The notes: generated from the letters alone by a model not told the origin. A stretch of DNA of 64,000 nucleotides from JBDWFY01 sp965275915 (GCA_965275915.1 CBDHYI010000007.1:1302001-1366000); one strand, 5' to 3'. Shown: positions 18,273-27,475, numbered from the stretch's first letter. Made by a program: numbers and translations.

Positions 18273-19106
18273 ATGAGTTGTGTGAAGTGGGTCTGCGGAG
18301 TTCTGGCCGCGACAAGCAGTGCGCTTTTGGTTCCGGCAGCTGCAAAGGCTGAAAATGGCAGCATCGGCGCGCTCTATGATGTGTCCGTCGCCGGGTTTGG
18401 TTTTGCGCGCGCGTCGCTGTCGCTGGTGGTCAATAAAAACCGCTATTCTGCGACGATTTCAACACAGCCCGCCGGGATCGGAACCCTGGTGACAGCCGGC
18501 AAGGGTACAGCCAAGGCGTCCGGCACGCTGAATGGCAGGACTGTCGTTCCGTCCCGATACAATATGAACTCGACGTCCGAAAACAGAAACAGTCATGTGA
18601 AAATGAAGGTTGGTGACGGACGGATCAGAACCTTGAGCGTTGCGCCGAAATTACGCCCCCGTGGGGACCGCGTCGAGATCACGGCGAACCATCATAAAGA
18701 CATTGTCGATCCGGTCAGCGCCATTTTGATGCCGCTTGAAAACGACAGTGAAACGTTTGGTCCGAAAGCCTGCGACCGGCGCATACCGATCTTCGACGGC
18801 TGGACCCGGTATGACATCCAATTGAGCTACAAGCGGCGCAAGAAAGTGCGGGGCTTTGGCTATGATGGCGATGTCATCATATGCGCCGCCCGTTGGGTAC
18901 CGGTAGCCGGACACAGGCCGGCGAAAAAGTCGGTTCAGTACATGGCTGCCAACACCGATATGGAAATCTGGCTTGCACCGCTGGCCGGAACGCGCGTTCT
19001 GTTTCCCTATCGGGCCTCAATGCGGACTGTTGCCGGCAAACTCATTGTTCTGGCCCGGAAAATCAAGATGTCCGGGACTCGCCCCCGCGTACAGGCTGCG
19101 CGCTGA
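18273..19106 (+). CDS. DUF3108 domain exported protein
   Basis: From ATG 18273, 277 residues with an N-terminal signal peptide (KWVCGVLAATSSALLVPAAAKA). The mature beta-rich body has the DUF3108 pattern: YDVSVAGFGFARASLSLVV, ISTQPAGIGTLVTAGKGTAKASG, and the later ACDRRIPIFDGWTRYDIQLSY stretch. Family function is unknown; likely periplasmic. In-frame ATGs at 18225 and 18240 would place charged residues before the signal. The gene occurs near rpmB in many Hyphomicrobiales. Confidence 0.85.
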   Translation: MSCVKWVCGVLAATSSALLVPAAAKAENGSIGALYDVSVAGFGFARASLSLVVNKNRYSATISTQPAGIGTLVTAGKGTAKASGTLNGRTVVPSRYNMNSTSENRNSHVKMKVGDGRIRTLSVAPKLRPRGDRVEITANHHKDIVDPVSAILMPLENDSETFGPKACDRRIPIFDGWTRYDIQLSYKRRKKVRGFGYDGDVIICAARWVPVAGHRPAKKSVQYMAANTDMEIWLAPLAGTRVLFPYRASMRTVAGKLIVLARKIKMSGTRPRVQAAR

Positions 19107-19360
19107 AATCCGGGCATATCTGAACGGTTTTAGTCGTCTTTTGACCGGATCATGGCCGGCATTCAAGAATAAGACTTGGCGAATGCCATCCTTCCGCCTA
19201 AATGTGCACGTTGTGGGCGGGGTACGATCATGCACGCGGCACATGTCTGCTCGACGCAGCAAACGACTATCTTTGCATCGACAAATGGCCGATCACCCGG
19301 TAGATCCCTGTCTGAGATGAAATTGTGAACGGCCGCAACGGTCGGCTGAATGGGCGGATA

Positions 19361-20314
19361 ATGCGTAGTTACCTTGAATTTGAGAAGTCGGTGGCGGACC
19401 TTGAAGGCAAAGTTCAGGAACTCCGCGCGTTGGCCGAAAACGGTGAAGCCGTCGATGTTGCCGATGAAATCGACAAGCTCGAAAGCAAAGCGGCTCAGGC
19501 TCTTTCGGAAATTTACGGCAAACTGACGCCCTGGCAGAAAACTCTGGTCGCCAGACACCCTGACCGTCCACATGCCATTGACTATGTTCACGGATTAATT
19601 GACGATTTTACGCCGCTCGCGGGCGACCGGTCCTTTGGCGACGATGCGGCAATCGTCGCCGGCTTCGGCCGTTTCAGGGGTCAGTCCGTTGCGGTTCTCG
19701 GTCAGGAAAAGGGTGCCGATACGGAGTCCCGCCTCAAACACAATTTCGGCATGGCGAGGCCGGAAGGCTACAGAAAATCCGTGCGCATCATGGAACTGGC
19801 CGACCACTTCAAAATTCCGGTCCTCTCCTTCGTCGACACCGCGGGTGCCTATCCCGGCATCGGAGCCGAGGAACGCGGGCAGGCTCAGGCCATCGCCCGG
19901 TCAACCGATGTCAGTATGGCGCTGGGAGTGCCCAACATGGCCGTGATCATCGGCGAGGGCGGTTCGGGCGGCGCGATCGCCATAGCTGCGACCAACCATG
20001 TTGCGATGCTCGAACATGCCATCTACAGCGTGATTTCACCTGAGGGCGCCGCGTCCATTTTGTGGCACGATTCAGCCAAGGCTCAGGAAGCGGCCACCAG
20101 CATGAAAATTACGGCACAGGACCTTATCGACCTGAAGGTGATCGACGAGATCATCGCCGAACCGGTCGGCGGCGGTCATCGGGAGCCGCAACAGGTCATT
20201 GGTGATGCCGGAAAGTCGATTGAACGGTTTCTGGAGAGTGTCGCAGGCAAGGACGCCGATGAAATCCGCAAATTGCGCCGGGACAAATTCTTGGCAATAG
20301 GCCGCACTTTGTGA
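19361..20314 (+). CDS. accA: Acetyl-CoA carboxylase carboxyltransferase subunit alpha
   Basis: Alpha half of the carboxyltransferase that makes malonyl-CoA for fatty acid synthesis, acting with AccD and carboxylated biotin-AccB. The 317-residue product begins MRSYLEFEKSVADLE, the usual AccA N terminus, and contains the crotonase-like core blocks VLSFVDTAGAYPGIGAEERG, IGEGGSGGAIAIA and SVISPEGAASILW. Upstream ATG 19325 is in frame but adds non-conserved residues. A probable terminator follows at 20363-20407. Confidence 0.96.
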   Translation: MRSYLEFEKSVADLEGKVQELRALAENGEAVDVADEIDKLESKAAQALSEIYGKLTPWQKTLVARHPDRPHAIDYVHGLIDDFTPLAGDRSFGDDAAIVAGFGRFRGQSVAVLGQEKGADTESRLKHNFGMARPEGYRKSVRIMELADHFKIPVLSFVDTAGAYPGIGAEERGQAQAIARSTDVSMALGVPNMAVIIGEGGSGGAIAIAATNHVAMLEHAIYSVISPEGAASILWHDSAKAQEAATSMKITAQDLIDLKVIDEIIAEPVGGGHREPQQVIGDAGKSIERFLESVAGKDADEIRKLRRDKFLAIGRTL

Positions 20315-20623
20315 CCCAAGTCGTCGAACCTGTTCTGAAGAGAATTACTTGACTGTGCAAAATTACTTGGTAAGACATCCTTAACCATACCAAGTAAAAG
20401 TATTTTTAACTCTCCGGCGGCGCCTCTTTATCGACAGAATTGAGTTGCAGTTTGCGCCGGGTGCGCGGGCCGGGAAGTCGGGGCGATCACGTGAATGTGT
20501 GGACCAGGCGGGTGAGTTGATCTATCGCGTCCCAAGGTTAACACTTTATTCTGGCCTCAAGATGATACTCTGAGCGCGTCGACCAAAGTGTCGTGAATTA
20601 TCGGTTGAAATCAGGAAGCCTAA
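20315..20623 (+). other. Intergenic region with AT-rich repeat block
   Basis: 309 bases between accA and the L,D-transpeptidase gene. The first hundred bases hold three TTACTTG-type words (20345-20351, 20363-20369, and inverted at 20391-20397) and the hairpin annotated separately. The remainder should carry the promoter of the downstream gene, which I could not define. Confidence 0.5.
20363..20407 (+). terminator. AT-rich hairpin, probable accA terminator
   Basis: Perfect 10-base arms TTACTTGGTA (20363-20372) and TACCAAGTAA (20388-20397) around a 15-base loop, followed six bases later by TTTTT. The stem is weak in GC. The extra TTACTTG copy at 20345 leaves open a protein-binding role. Confidence 0.55.
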
Positions 20624-21808
20624 ATGTCCGAACGACGTTTGCGTAAGATCCGTTTCAAGCGCCTCGCCGGCGCCAGTGTTATTGCTTTGGGTCTTGCAGC
20701 CTGTCAGGGCGAGAATCTTTACGGCCCGAAACACCTGCAACCGGTTTCCCACGATATTCGCGATAAGATGCAACAGCTCGGGATGAGCAAAGGGTCGCCG
20801 GTGCTGGTCCGCATTTTCAAGGAAGAAGCGGAACTGGAAGTCTGGCGGGAGACGAAGGGCGGCAAGTACGCGCTTCTTGAAACCTACGAGATCTGTAAAT
20901 GGTCCGGTGAACTGGGACCGAAATTCAAGGAAGGGGACCGGCAGGCACCGGAGGGCTATTATACCATCCGGCCGGCCCAGATGAATCCCAATTCTTCCTA
21001 TCACCTCGCCTTCAATCTCGGCTTTCCGAACAAATTTGATCAGGCTCACGGACGGACCGGCTCCCATCTGATGGTGCATGGCGCCTGCTCATCGCGCGGC
21101 TGTTATGCCATGGAAGACGATCAGATCCAGGATATCTATGCCATGGGTCGGGATGCGTTTCTCGGCGGACAGCGTTCGTTTGAGGTTCATGCCTATCCCT
21201 TCCGGATGACGGCGAGGAACCTGGTCGCCCATTACGACAGCCCGCATATCGACTTCTGGCATATGCTGAAAGAAGGGTACGACCAGTTCGATCTGACCAA
21301 AGTGCCGCCAAAGGTCGATGTTTGCGGCAAACGCTATGTGTTTAATGCCAAGCTCGACGATCCGAGGGACAAGTTTCTCGCCGCCGAAGCCTGTCCGGCC
21401 TATTCGCTTCCCCGCGGACTTGAAACAGCTTTGTCGCAGCGGCAGGAACGCGATGATATCTATTTTCAGAACCGTGTCGCCAAGCTAGAAGCCAAAAAAG
21501 AGAAAGCGGCAATTGCAGCGGCAGAAGCCGAAGCCAAGGCGAAGGAAAAGGAAGCGGCTGAAATTCAGGCCGCCGCGCTGCGTGAACAGCAGGCAGCCGA
21601 TGCGGCGCTTACGGTTGGTTCCGTGGAACAACCCGCTGTCGGCGCCATCGGCAAAACGGCCGCCGTCGGCAAGAAAGCGCTCGGTTTCTTCACCAATATG
21701 TGGGGCAGTGAAGCCGAAACCAAAGCTGCGGAGCTTTCCGCCAGCGCCGCAGCGGCACCGGCCGCGCCGACGGTTACGGGCCTGCCGAAGTCAAAACCTG
21801 TCAACTGA
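20624..21808 (+). CDS. YafK-type L,D-transpeptidase lipoprotein
   Basis: 394 residues. A lipobox-like LAAC at Cys27 ends a signal sequence, so the protein is probably lipid-anchored. The catalytic YkuD domain has the signature HGACSSRGCYAM (His152, Cys160), with upstream GYYTIRPAQMNPNSSYHLAFN typical of YafK/DpaA proteins. These form or cut peptidoglycan cross-links or lipoprotein links through diaminopimelate. The C-terminal third is an Ala/Glu/Lys-rich probable coiled coil (EKAAIAAAEAEAKAKEKEAA) and linker, longer than the E. coli homologue. An IS element lies just downstream without damaging the gene. Confidence 0.9.
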   Translation: MSERRLRKIRFKRLAGASVIALGLAACQGENLYGPKHLQPVSHDIRDKMQQLGMSKGSPVLVRIFKEEAELEVWRETKGGKYALLETYEICKWSGELGPKFKEGDRQAPEGYYTIRPAQMNPNSSYHLAFNLGFPNKFDQAHGRTGSHLMVHGACSSRGCYAMEDDQIQDIYAMGRDAFLGGQRSFEVHAYPFRMTARNLVAHYDSPHIDFWHMLKEGYDQFDLTKVPPKVDVCGKRYVFNAKLDDPRDKFLAAEACPAYSLPRGLETALSQRQERDDIYFQNRVAKLEAKKEKAAIAAAEAEAKAKEKEAAEIQAAALREQQAADAALTVGSVEQPAVGAIGKTAAVGKKALGFFTNMWGSEAETKAAELSASAAAAPAAPTVTGLPKSKPVN

Positions 21809-21843
21809 TTGCTTGAGCCGGTCCGTGTCCGGTCAAACAGCGC

Positions 21844-21875
21844 GGAACCGGATGGCAACGGATTCAACCGGTTCC
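21844..21875 (+). repeat. Inverted repeat after the L,D-transpeptidase gene
   Basis: Perfect 8-base arms GGAACCGG (21844-21851) and CCGGTTCC (21868-21875) separated by 16 bases. It lies 36 bases after the stop and about 20 bases before the IS end. No T tract follows, so it may be a weak terminator or an insertion-site feature. Confidence 0.45.
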
Positions 21876-21895
21876 TGCCGGAAAATGTGTCGACC

Positions 21896-23301
21896 GTGAT
21901 TTATGCGTTTCCTGGGTCTGTCTGCGTGTTTACGCTGATCGCAAACGTCGACCAGATTTGGATCAAAAGAAGGCTGATCCAGTTGAGGATGAGGCGGAAG
22001 TTGTATCCTGCGGCTGCGAGGATCGGATTTGCGGCATCACCCGTTGTGTGAGCCAGGTAGTTTCGGCCCATCCGGTGATCTTTTTTGATATGCCCGATGA
22101 CCGGTTCAACGGCCGACCGTCGTCGCATCTGCTTCTTGATGGCGGGTGTGACCCGGCGTTTCTGTCCGGCGGTGAAGACCCGGAACTTGTGGCTGTCCGG
22201 CGCGTTGTGGCCTCGATAACCGGCATCGGCCAGAATGCGTTTCAGGGTGCCACCGGTCAGGGCCTCGATTTCCGGGATGATGGTTTGCAGGGTGTGGCCG
22301 TCATAGGGGTTTCCGGGCAGCGCCTTGGCATGAAGCACGAACTGTCCACCCTTTGAGCGATTTAGCGTTGTGGCGACCGAGGTTTTGACGCCAAACTCAT
22401 AGGGCTTGTGGGCTTTGCCCTTGCCGATACATTCAACCTCCGGCGCATGCAGCGAATAGATCTTCGGCAAGGGATCGCGCCGCTTCTGGGTCATCACCCG
22501 TTCTGCCAGCCACAACGGCCGCAGGAAGGCGGCTTCAAGGTCCGGGTTGCCTTTTGTCTTGCGGCGAATGTCGGAAACGGTCCGGCGCAGGAAGGTCTTG
22601 AGTTTTCTCAAGCGCTTGCCTGCACGTTTGAACTGTTTGGCATGGGCATAGCGTTGATGGGCGATCAGTTCGGCCTTGCCGACACGGACATAGCTCTGGC
22701 GCAGTTTAATGCCTGCCGCCTTGGCCTGGTTGACCAGTCGCTCCCGTGCCCGGTGGATCAACTTGGCATCGGTCGGAAAGGCGGTATTTTTCTCCTGCAC
22801 CGTGGTGTCGACAATCGCCTGGGCGAAGTCCTGCGGCCTCGTCGCCCGCAGTTTGACGGACACAGCCAGGCTTTCCTCAAGCAGGGCCTGAAGCTTTTCC
22901 TCACCCATGCGCTGGCGCCATCGCGTCATTGATGACCGGTCGAACGGCAAGTCGTGGCGGAAGAATTCCTCCCCGCAGAAATATTGATAATACGGATTCT
23001 CCACCCAGCGGGCGCACAGTTCCTCGTCGGACAGGTTGTCGGTGTATTTGAGGATCGCCAGTCCAGCCATCAGCCGTGTCGGCAGGGCTGGATGGCCGAG
23101 TTTGTCGGAATAGGCCGGGCCGCATTTATCGGCGAGAAGCTCCCAGTCGATGACCCGCGCAAGAACCGCTTTCGGATGCTTCATGTCGAGGATTTGATCC
23201 AGCCTGGCTCGGAAAAGATCCCGCTGCCCTGTTTCCACCGGTTCCTTTGGCTTCATGACCGATTCACCCCAAAAAAACGTCCGACAAAGCGAGTGAATCA
23301 C
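21896..23301 (-). mobile_element. IS5-type insertion sequence, about 1.4 kb, apparently intact
   Basis: A single transposase gene fills the element. Probable imperfect terminal inverted repeats begin GTGATTTATGCG at the left (21896) and, read inward on the complementary strand, GTGATTCACTCG at the right (ending 23301). About 14 of the first 21 positions agree. No target duplication was recognised next to these ends, so the exact borders may be off by a few bases. It sits between two intact genes. Confidence 0.7.
21901..23256 (-). CDS. IS5 family transposase
   Basis: 451 residues from ATG 23256 (MKPKEPVETGQ). The full DDE catalytic set is visible: Asp in AIVDTTVQEKNTAFP, Asp in RILADAGYRGH, and Glu in RRSAVEPVIGHIKKDHRM. 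The C-terminal ANPILAAAGYNFRLILNW is typical of IS5 transposases. An N-terminal DUF772-like helix-rich domain (LPTRLMAGLAILKYTDNLSDE) is also present. No frameshift or stop interrupts it, so it may be active. An in-frame ATG at 23301 would lie within the terminal repeat. Confidence 0.92.
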   Translation of the reverse strand: MKPKEPVETGQRDLFRARLDQILDMKHPKAVLARVIDWELLADKCGPAYSDKLGHPALPTRLMAGLAILKYTDNLSDEELCARWVENPYYQYFCGEEFFRHDLPFDRSSMTRWRQRMGEEKLQALLEESLAVSVKLRATRPQDFAQAIVDTTVQEKNTAFPTDAKLIHRARERLVNQAKAAGIKLRQSYVRVGKAELIAHQRYAHAKQFKRAGKRLRKLKTFLRRTVSDIRRKTKGNPDLEAAFLRPLWLAERVMTQKRRDPLPKIYSLHAPEVECIGKGKAHKPYEFGVKTSVATTLNRSKGGQFVLHAKALPGNPYDGHTLQTIIPEIEALTGGTLKRILADAGYRGHNAPDSHKFRVFTAGQKRRVTPAIKKQMRRRSAVEPVIGHIKKDHRMGRNYLAHTTGDAANPILAAAGYNFRLILNWISLLLIQIWSTFAISVNTQTDPGNA

Positions 23302-23459
23302 GCAGGAAAGACGATGTAAAGTTGCAAGGAAACAAGCCTATTTCCTGCTAAAACATGCGAAATCGAATACTTGAGAACGCCAAATTCCCGTGCGAAGGCA
23401 GTCGCTTAGGAATACTTCACGGACGACAAATGTGCATCCTGACGGTCGGGCTGATCCCG

Positions 23460-25235
23460 TCATAGAGGCCAGAAGAACAGTATGGCCGGTACCGAAACGG
23501 CGATGACCAGAATCTCAAGCGGCAGGCCCATCCGCCAATAGTCGCCGAATTTGTAGCCGCCCGGTCCCATGATCAGAGTATTGTTCTTGTGACCGATCGG
23601 CGTCAGGAACGCGCACGAGGCAGCCACCGCAACCGTCATCAGAAACGGGTCGGAATTGACGTTCAGCTTATTTGCCAGCTCGATTGCGATCGGCGCCCCG
23701 ACAATCGCAGTTGCCGTGTTGTTGAGAACGTCCGAAAGCGTCATGGTCGCCACCATGAGAACCAGAACCACCATATAGGCCGGCAATCCTGCCGTGATCG
23801 TTAGAATTCCGTCCGCAATCAGCGCTGTTCCGCCGGTCGACTGCAGGGCTTCTCCGAGCGGAATCATGGACCCCAGCAAAACGACAACGGGCCATTCGAC
23901 CTGATCGTAAAGCTCGCGGATCGGCACAATATCGGTGATCACATAAAGCGCTGCCACACAGGCAAGAGCGACGGGCAGATACACAAGACCGAAGCTGGAA
24001 ACAGCAATTGCCGCCGCAAAAATGCCAACCGCCAGACCTGCCTTCTGATGCTGGGTCACCCCAAGACCGCGTTCGGCCAGCGGCAGGCATCCCAGATGCG
24101 CGACTGTTTCGGAAATCTGATCCGCCCGCCCGTAAAGAAGCAGGATGTCACCGGCACGGATGGGCAGGCGCCGCACACGTTCGTAAAACCTGCGGCCGTG
24201 GCGGGACACACCAAGCAATGTGACACCGTGCCGCCTCAGAAGCTGCATGGACAGCGCGGACCGGCCCTCAATGGCAGCGTCTCTGGGCACCACGACTTCC
24301 ACCAGCCCCATGTTGCCCGACACGGCCATGCCTCTGCGATTTTCACCCTGAATTTCCAGTTTCAGGCTGGACCTGAGCTGATCGATACCATCGGGCGCGG
24401 CCTCCAGAATGAGAACGTCCCGCGCCTGGATCTTTTCGTAACGCCCGCGACCGGGCAGTCGGGTTTTCCCTCTGACGATTCCCAAGACAGCGATATCCGT
24501 ATCATCCGCCAGCTCTTCCAGATCTTTCAGCCGTTTGCCGATAAGGCCGGACTCCTCGGGCACAATCAGTTCGACAATGTAGCCGCTGAGATCGAAATGG
24601 CCCTCTTCATTCTGTTCTTCCCGCAGTCGCGCCGGTAACAGCCGCCACCCGATCAGAGCGACGAACACCATTCCCGTCAGGGCCGCCACCAGTCCGACCG
24701 GCGCAAAGTCGAACATATGGAACGGCTCGCCCAAAGCGCGTTCCCGAAATTGCGCAATGATAATGTTGGGCGGTGTGCCGATCAGCGTCACCATGCCGCC
24801 CAGAATGGTCGCAAAAGCCAACGGCATCAGCGTAATGCCGGCACCACGCCCCGCCTTCTTTGCCGTCTGCATGTCAACCGGCATAAGGAGCGCAAGCGCC
24901 GCGACATTGTTCATAAAGGCTGAGAGAACGCCGCCAATTCCGCCGATAGCCGCTATGTGCGCGCCAAGCGACCGGCCGGGATCGACCACGTTCCGCGTGA
25001 TGATGTCAACCGCGCCCGCATTGACGAGCCCGCGGGACACCACAAGAACCAGAGCGACGATGACGGTTGCAGGATGGCCGAAACCTGAAAACGCGTCCTC
25101 ATTCGGGACCAGTCCCAGAAGCAGTGCCACCAGCAGCGCCATGAACGCGACCAGATCGTACCGCCATCGTCCCCAGATCAGGAATATGAACACAATGGCG
25201 AAAATGCCGAAAAGGAGGAGTTGGTCTTGCGTCAT
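23460..25235 (-). CDS. SLC13-family permease with TrkA-C domains
   Basis: 591-residue membrane protein with the CitMHS/ArsB-type transport fold in two halves. These are separated by a pair of cytosolic TrkA-C (RCK_C) domains, at GYIVELIVPEESGLIGKRLKDL and VVVPRDAAIEGRSALSMQLL. The signature TLIGTPPNIIIAQFRERALG and the C-terminal LTPIGHKNNTLIMGPGGY match the sodium/sulfate or thiosulfate-like SLC13 subgroup. Substrate is not certain; inorganic anions such as sulfate are the usual guess. ATG 25235. Its 3' end lies about 160 bases from the IS element. Confidence 0.87.
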   Translation of the reverse strand: MTQDQLLLFGIFAIVFIFLIWGRWRYDLVAFMALLVALLLGLVPNEDAFSGFGHPATVIVALVLVVSRGLVNAGAVDIITRNVVDPGRSLGAHIAAIGGIGGVLSAFMNNVAALALLMPVDMQTAKKAGRGAGITLMPLAFATILGGMVTLIGTPPNIIIAQFRERALGEPFHMFDFAPVGLVAALTGMVFVALIGWRLLPARLREEQNEEGHFDLSGYIVELIVPEESGLIGKRLKDLEELADDTDIAVLGIVRGKTRLPGRGRYEKIQARDVLILEAAPDGIDQLRSSLKLEIQGENRRGMAVSGNMGLVEVVVPRDAAIEGRSALSMQLLRRHGVTLLGVSRHGRRFYERVRRLPIRAGDILLLYGRADQISETVAHLGCLPLAERGLGVTQHQKAGLAVGIFAAAIAVSSFGLVYLPVALACVAALYVITDIVPIRELYDQVEWPVVVLLGSMIPLGEALQSTGGTALIADGILTITAGLPAYMVVLVLMVATMTLSDVLNNTATAIVGAPIAIELANKLNVNSDPFLMTVAVAASCAFLTPIGHKNNTLIMGPGGYKFGDYWRMGLPLEILVIAVSVPAILFFWPL

Positions 25236-25303
25236 GAGCCCATCAAATAACCGAATCCATCAGGTGTGCAGACGATATCCCGATTGGCATCCGTTCTATG
25301 TGA

Positions 25304-25420
25304 CTATTTTGCACCAGAGGCCGGACTGTTCCCGCCCGGCTGATGCGGGACGCGCTCGAATGCGTGTTCCAGGCCGTCCAAAAGCGCCGAAGCTGCCACA
25401 TCGTTTTCACAATTCGTCAT
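25304..25420 (-). CDS. Possible 38-residue small protein
   Basis: Minus-strand frame from ATG 25420 encoding MTNCENDVAASALLDGLEHA and continuing to a Gly/Pro-rich tail. AAAGGA stands close upstream of the start. The composition is protein-like and the frame is not a shadow of another gene. It is short and unrecognised, so it is listed as a candidate only. It lies upstream of and in the same direction as the SLC13 gene. Confidence 0.3.
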   Translation of the reverse strand: MTNCENDVAASALLDGLEHAFERVPHQPGGNSPASGAK

Positions 25421-25562
25421 TTGTCCTTTGAAAACCCTGCGGTTTTGGAGCCGTAATGTTGACACGTTTGACCGCTCCAATTTGCCGGTCCTGATGTGGG
25501 TGCGGCGCATTGTTCACCGCATTCATGCGATGTCCGGAGGAGCTGTCGAAAGGCGGAAAAAT

Positions 25563-25811
25563 ATGATCGGCAAGCACGAACGCAAGAAGATGATGCAGAC
25601 CTACGCGGTCGGTCCGAAAATGATGGATTATCTCAATCGGATGGGCATCAACAAAAGAACCAAGCTCGCCAAGGCCGATCCGCGCGATATTTCTGAACGC
25701 ATTCACAAAATCATGGGCGATCCAAACACCTCCGAAAAACAGGTCGAATCGCTGGGAACCCTTATTGATCTGGCCATTCGCCGGGACCGCCACTCAGGCA
25801 AACACCGCTGA
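25563..25811 (+). CDS. Small helix-hairpin-helix-like protein (82 aa)
   Basis: Basic 82-residue protein beginning MIGKHERKKMMQ. The stretch YAVGPKMMDYLNRMGINKRTKLAKADPRDI reads like a helix-hairpin-helix motif: G-P-K-M, a leucine-spaced helix, G-I, then an A-D-P turn. That pattern is seen in Cdd1/pathogenicity-locus-type small proteins. DNA or RNA binding is therefore possible but unproven. In-frame ATGs at 25530 and 25428 could extend it; 25563 has an AGGCGG-like site upstream and starts the conserved-looking part. No coupled neighbour. Confidence 0.65.
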   Translation: MIGKHERKKMMQTYAVGPKMMDYLNRMGINKRTKLAKADPRDISERIHKIMGDPNTSEKQVESLGTLIDLAIRRDRHSGKHR

Positions 25812-25854
25812 CAGTCTGCTTTTTCACAAAGTCCGGTGCAGCGTCTTTTCATGA

Positions 25855-26586
25855 TCATGCCCAGATTGCCATGCGCAATCCCTTGTCGTCCCGCGCGAAC
25901 ATCGGTGGAAACGGCCTGGCCAGCCCTTGGTGAATCCGCTCGGCGATCACGGCGTTGACGCAGGCGTCCAGCAGATCATCCGCTCCCACACCGCGCGGAC
26001 GCCGTTGTTCGAAAAATACCTCTGAAATTCCGAATTTTTCCAAACAGGCCCGCCGCTCCGCCAGACCGGCTTTAAAGGGTCTGCTTTTCACCTTTTTGGG
26101 CAGGTTCATCGGCATTTCGCCGTTGAGGCGCCAGAACGCCAGTTCAGGGTGGACTTCGTAGACGCGCTCTTCCAGCGCCGGATGCATCAGGCGATCGATC
26201 TCCCGGATTTTCGGAAACAGATGAAAACACTGCTTCGAGACTTTACGCGGCGGCTCGGACGTCTCAAGCGCCACCCGGCAGGCCTCCGGATACGTTTCGC
26301 AATAAACAGCCCGTCGCGAGGGCACCGAGAAGACCGAAGACTGTCTTTGCCCCAGAAGCGGTCTCACGGCACTTTCCGGTCCCCGTCCGCCCCTGCCCGC
26401 TTTTTCCGGGAGCCCGATCGGCATATCGACCGCGATGATTGAAGGCGCCTCCGCAGCACGCAAAAGAGCCGAAAAATCGGCAAAAAACCGCATCGTCGGC
26501 CCTGTCGACCCATCGATGCGCCGAAAAACGGCAATCCAGCCGCCGGGACAGCCGTCAACGCCGGCGACGGTGACCGGGTCAGTCAC
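25855..26586 (-). CDS. DUF429 family protein
   Basis: 243 residues from GTG 26586. It begins with the DUF429 RNase H-like opening VAGVDGCPGGWIAVF and continues with the acidic strand IIAVDMPIGLPE, SVFSVPSRRAVYCETY, and a C-terminal GVGADDLLDACVNAVIA helix. Family function is not established; the acidic residues suggest a nuclease-like metal site. The GTG start overlaps the end of the pyridoxal kinase gene by 8 bases, so it is likely coupled to it. In-frame ATG 26670 would overlap far more. Confidence 0.82.
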   Translation of the reverse strand: MTDPVTVAGVDGCPGGWIAVFRRIDGSTGPTMRFFADFSALLRAAEAPSIIAVDMPIGLPEKAGRGGRGPESAVRPLLGQRQSSVFSVPSRRAVYCETYPEACRVALETSEPPRKVSKQCFHLFPKIREIDRLMHPALEERVYEVHPELAFWRLNGEMPMNLPKKVKSRPFKAGLAERRACLEKFGISEVFFEQRRPRGVGADDLLDACVNAVIAERIHQGLARPFPPMFARDDKGLRMAIWA

Positions 26587-27475
26587 AGTGTTTCCCGGCA
26601 ATATGACGGATTGTGACCCTGGACCTTGGACGTGCGAGAAATTCCTGGGCCTCGGCCAGCAACAGTTCATCCGACCCCGCCGCTACGCTCTCCATCGCGA
26701 TATCGAACGTGCCGATTGTCGCCTGCTGAAGCAGTTGTTCGCCGCTTTTGCCTTTCAACTCCGCCGACAGGGCAAGCGCGGCGAACAAGTCGCCCGTTCC
26801 GTGGGGCGCAGAGGGCAAGGCCCTGTGTTCGGCGACGATAGCCCTTCCCTCAGCCACGCGCATGGTTGCCATGCTGTTTCTCATCAAGGCCGGCGCGGAG
26901 GTCACCAGAACCCGGGCCGCCGGTAGAGATCGCGCCGCAGCGACACAGGCTGCTTCACTCGCCGTCGACTGACCGGACAGCCAGGCGAGCTCGAATGCGT
27001 TCGGGGTCACGACATCGGCACGGGGAACGAGATGATCGCGGATCGCTTCTGCCGTCTCCTGCGGAACGTAAAGCGCGCCCTCACCGGCAGTGTCATCGCC
27101 CACAACCGGATCGCAAAGATATATTAGGTCCGGATTGGCCTTTCTGACCGCGTCTATCAGCGCGGCAATTACCGGACCCTGGGAGGCACGGCCCAGATAC
27201 CCTGTCAGGATCGCGCCGATCTCCGGTAACCACGGCGCCCGGATCAGGTCCTCAACAAGCCGTTCGAACGCCGCCTCTTCCCTCACCAATCGGTTTGTAG
27301 CACCATGTCCGGGATGCCACGGCAGCAATATTGTCGGCAAAAACCAGACGGGATGTCCAAGCCGCTCCAGGGCGAAAACCGCAGCCCGTCCTCCAATTCC
27401 ACCCCTGATAACCTGAGATGTGATCACAAGCACGGACGGCTTGCGCTTGTGTCGCGGCCCTGTTTCAGGCGACAT
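26579..27475 (-). CDS. pdxY: Pyridoxal/pyridoxine kinase
   Basis: 298-residue ribokinase-fold kinase that phosphorylates pyridoxal (B6 salvage). Seen: the N-terminal SQVIRGGIGGRAAVFALERLGHPVWFLPT (PdxK/PdxY-type opening), YLCDPVVGDD, VVTPNAFELAWLSG, and the anion-hole/catalytic-base motif APHGTGDLFAA, in which GTGD carries the catalytic Asp. ATG 27475 lies 11 bases inside ispG, suggesting coupling; the in-frame ATG 27571 would overlap ispG by over 100 bases. Confidence 0.88.
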   Translation of the reverse strand: MSPETGPRHKRKPSVLVITSQVIRGGIGGRAAVFALERLGHPVWFLPTILLPWHPGHGATNRLVREEAAFERLVEDLIRAPWLPEIGAILTGYLGRASQGPVIAALIDAVRKANPDLIYLCDPVVGDDTAGEGALYVPQETAEAIRDHLVPRADVVTPNAFELAWLSGQSTASEAACVAAARSLPAARVLVTSAPALMRNSMATMRVAEGRAIVAEHRALPSAPHGTGDLFAALALSAELKGKSGEQLLQQATIGTFDIAMESVAAGSDELLLAEAQEFLARPRSRVTIRHIAGKHCD

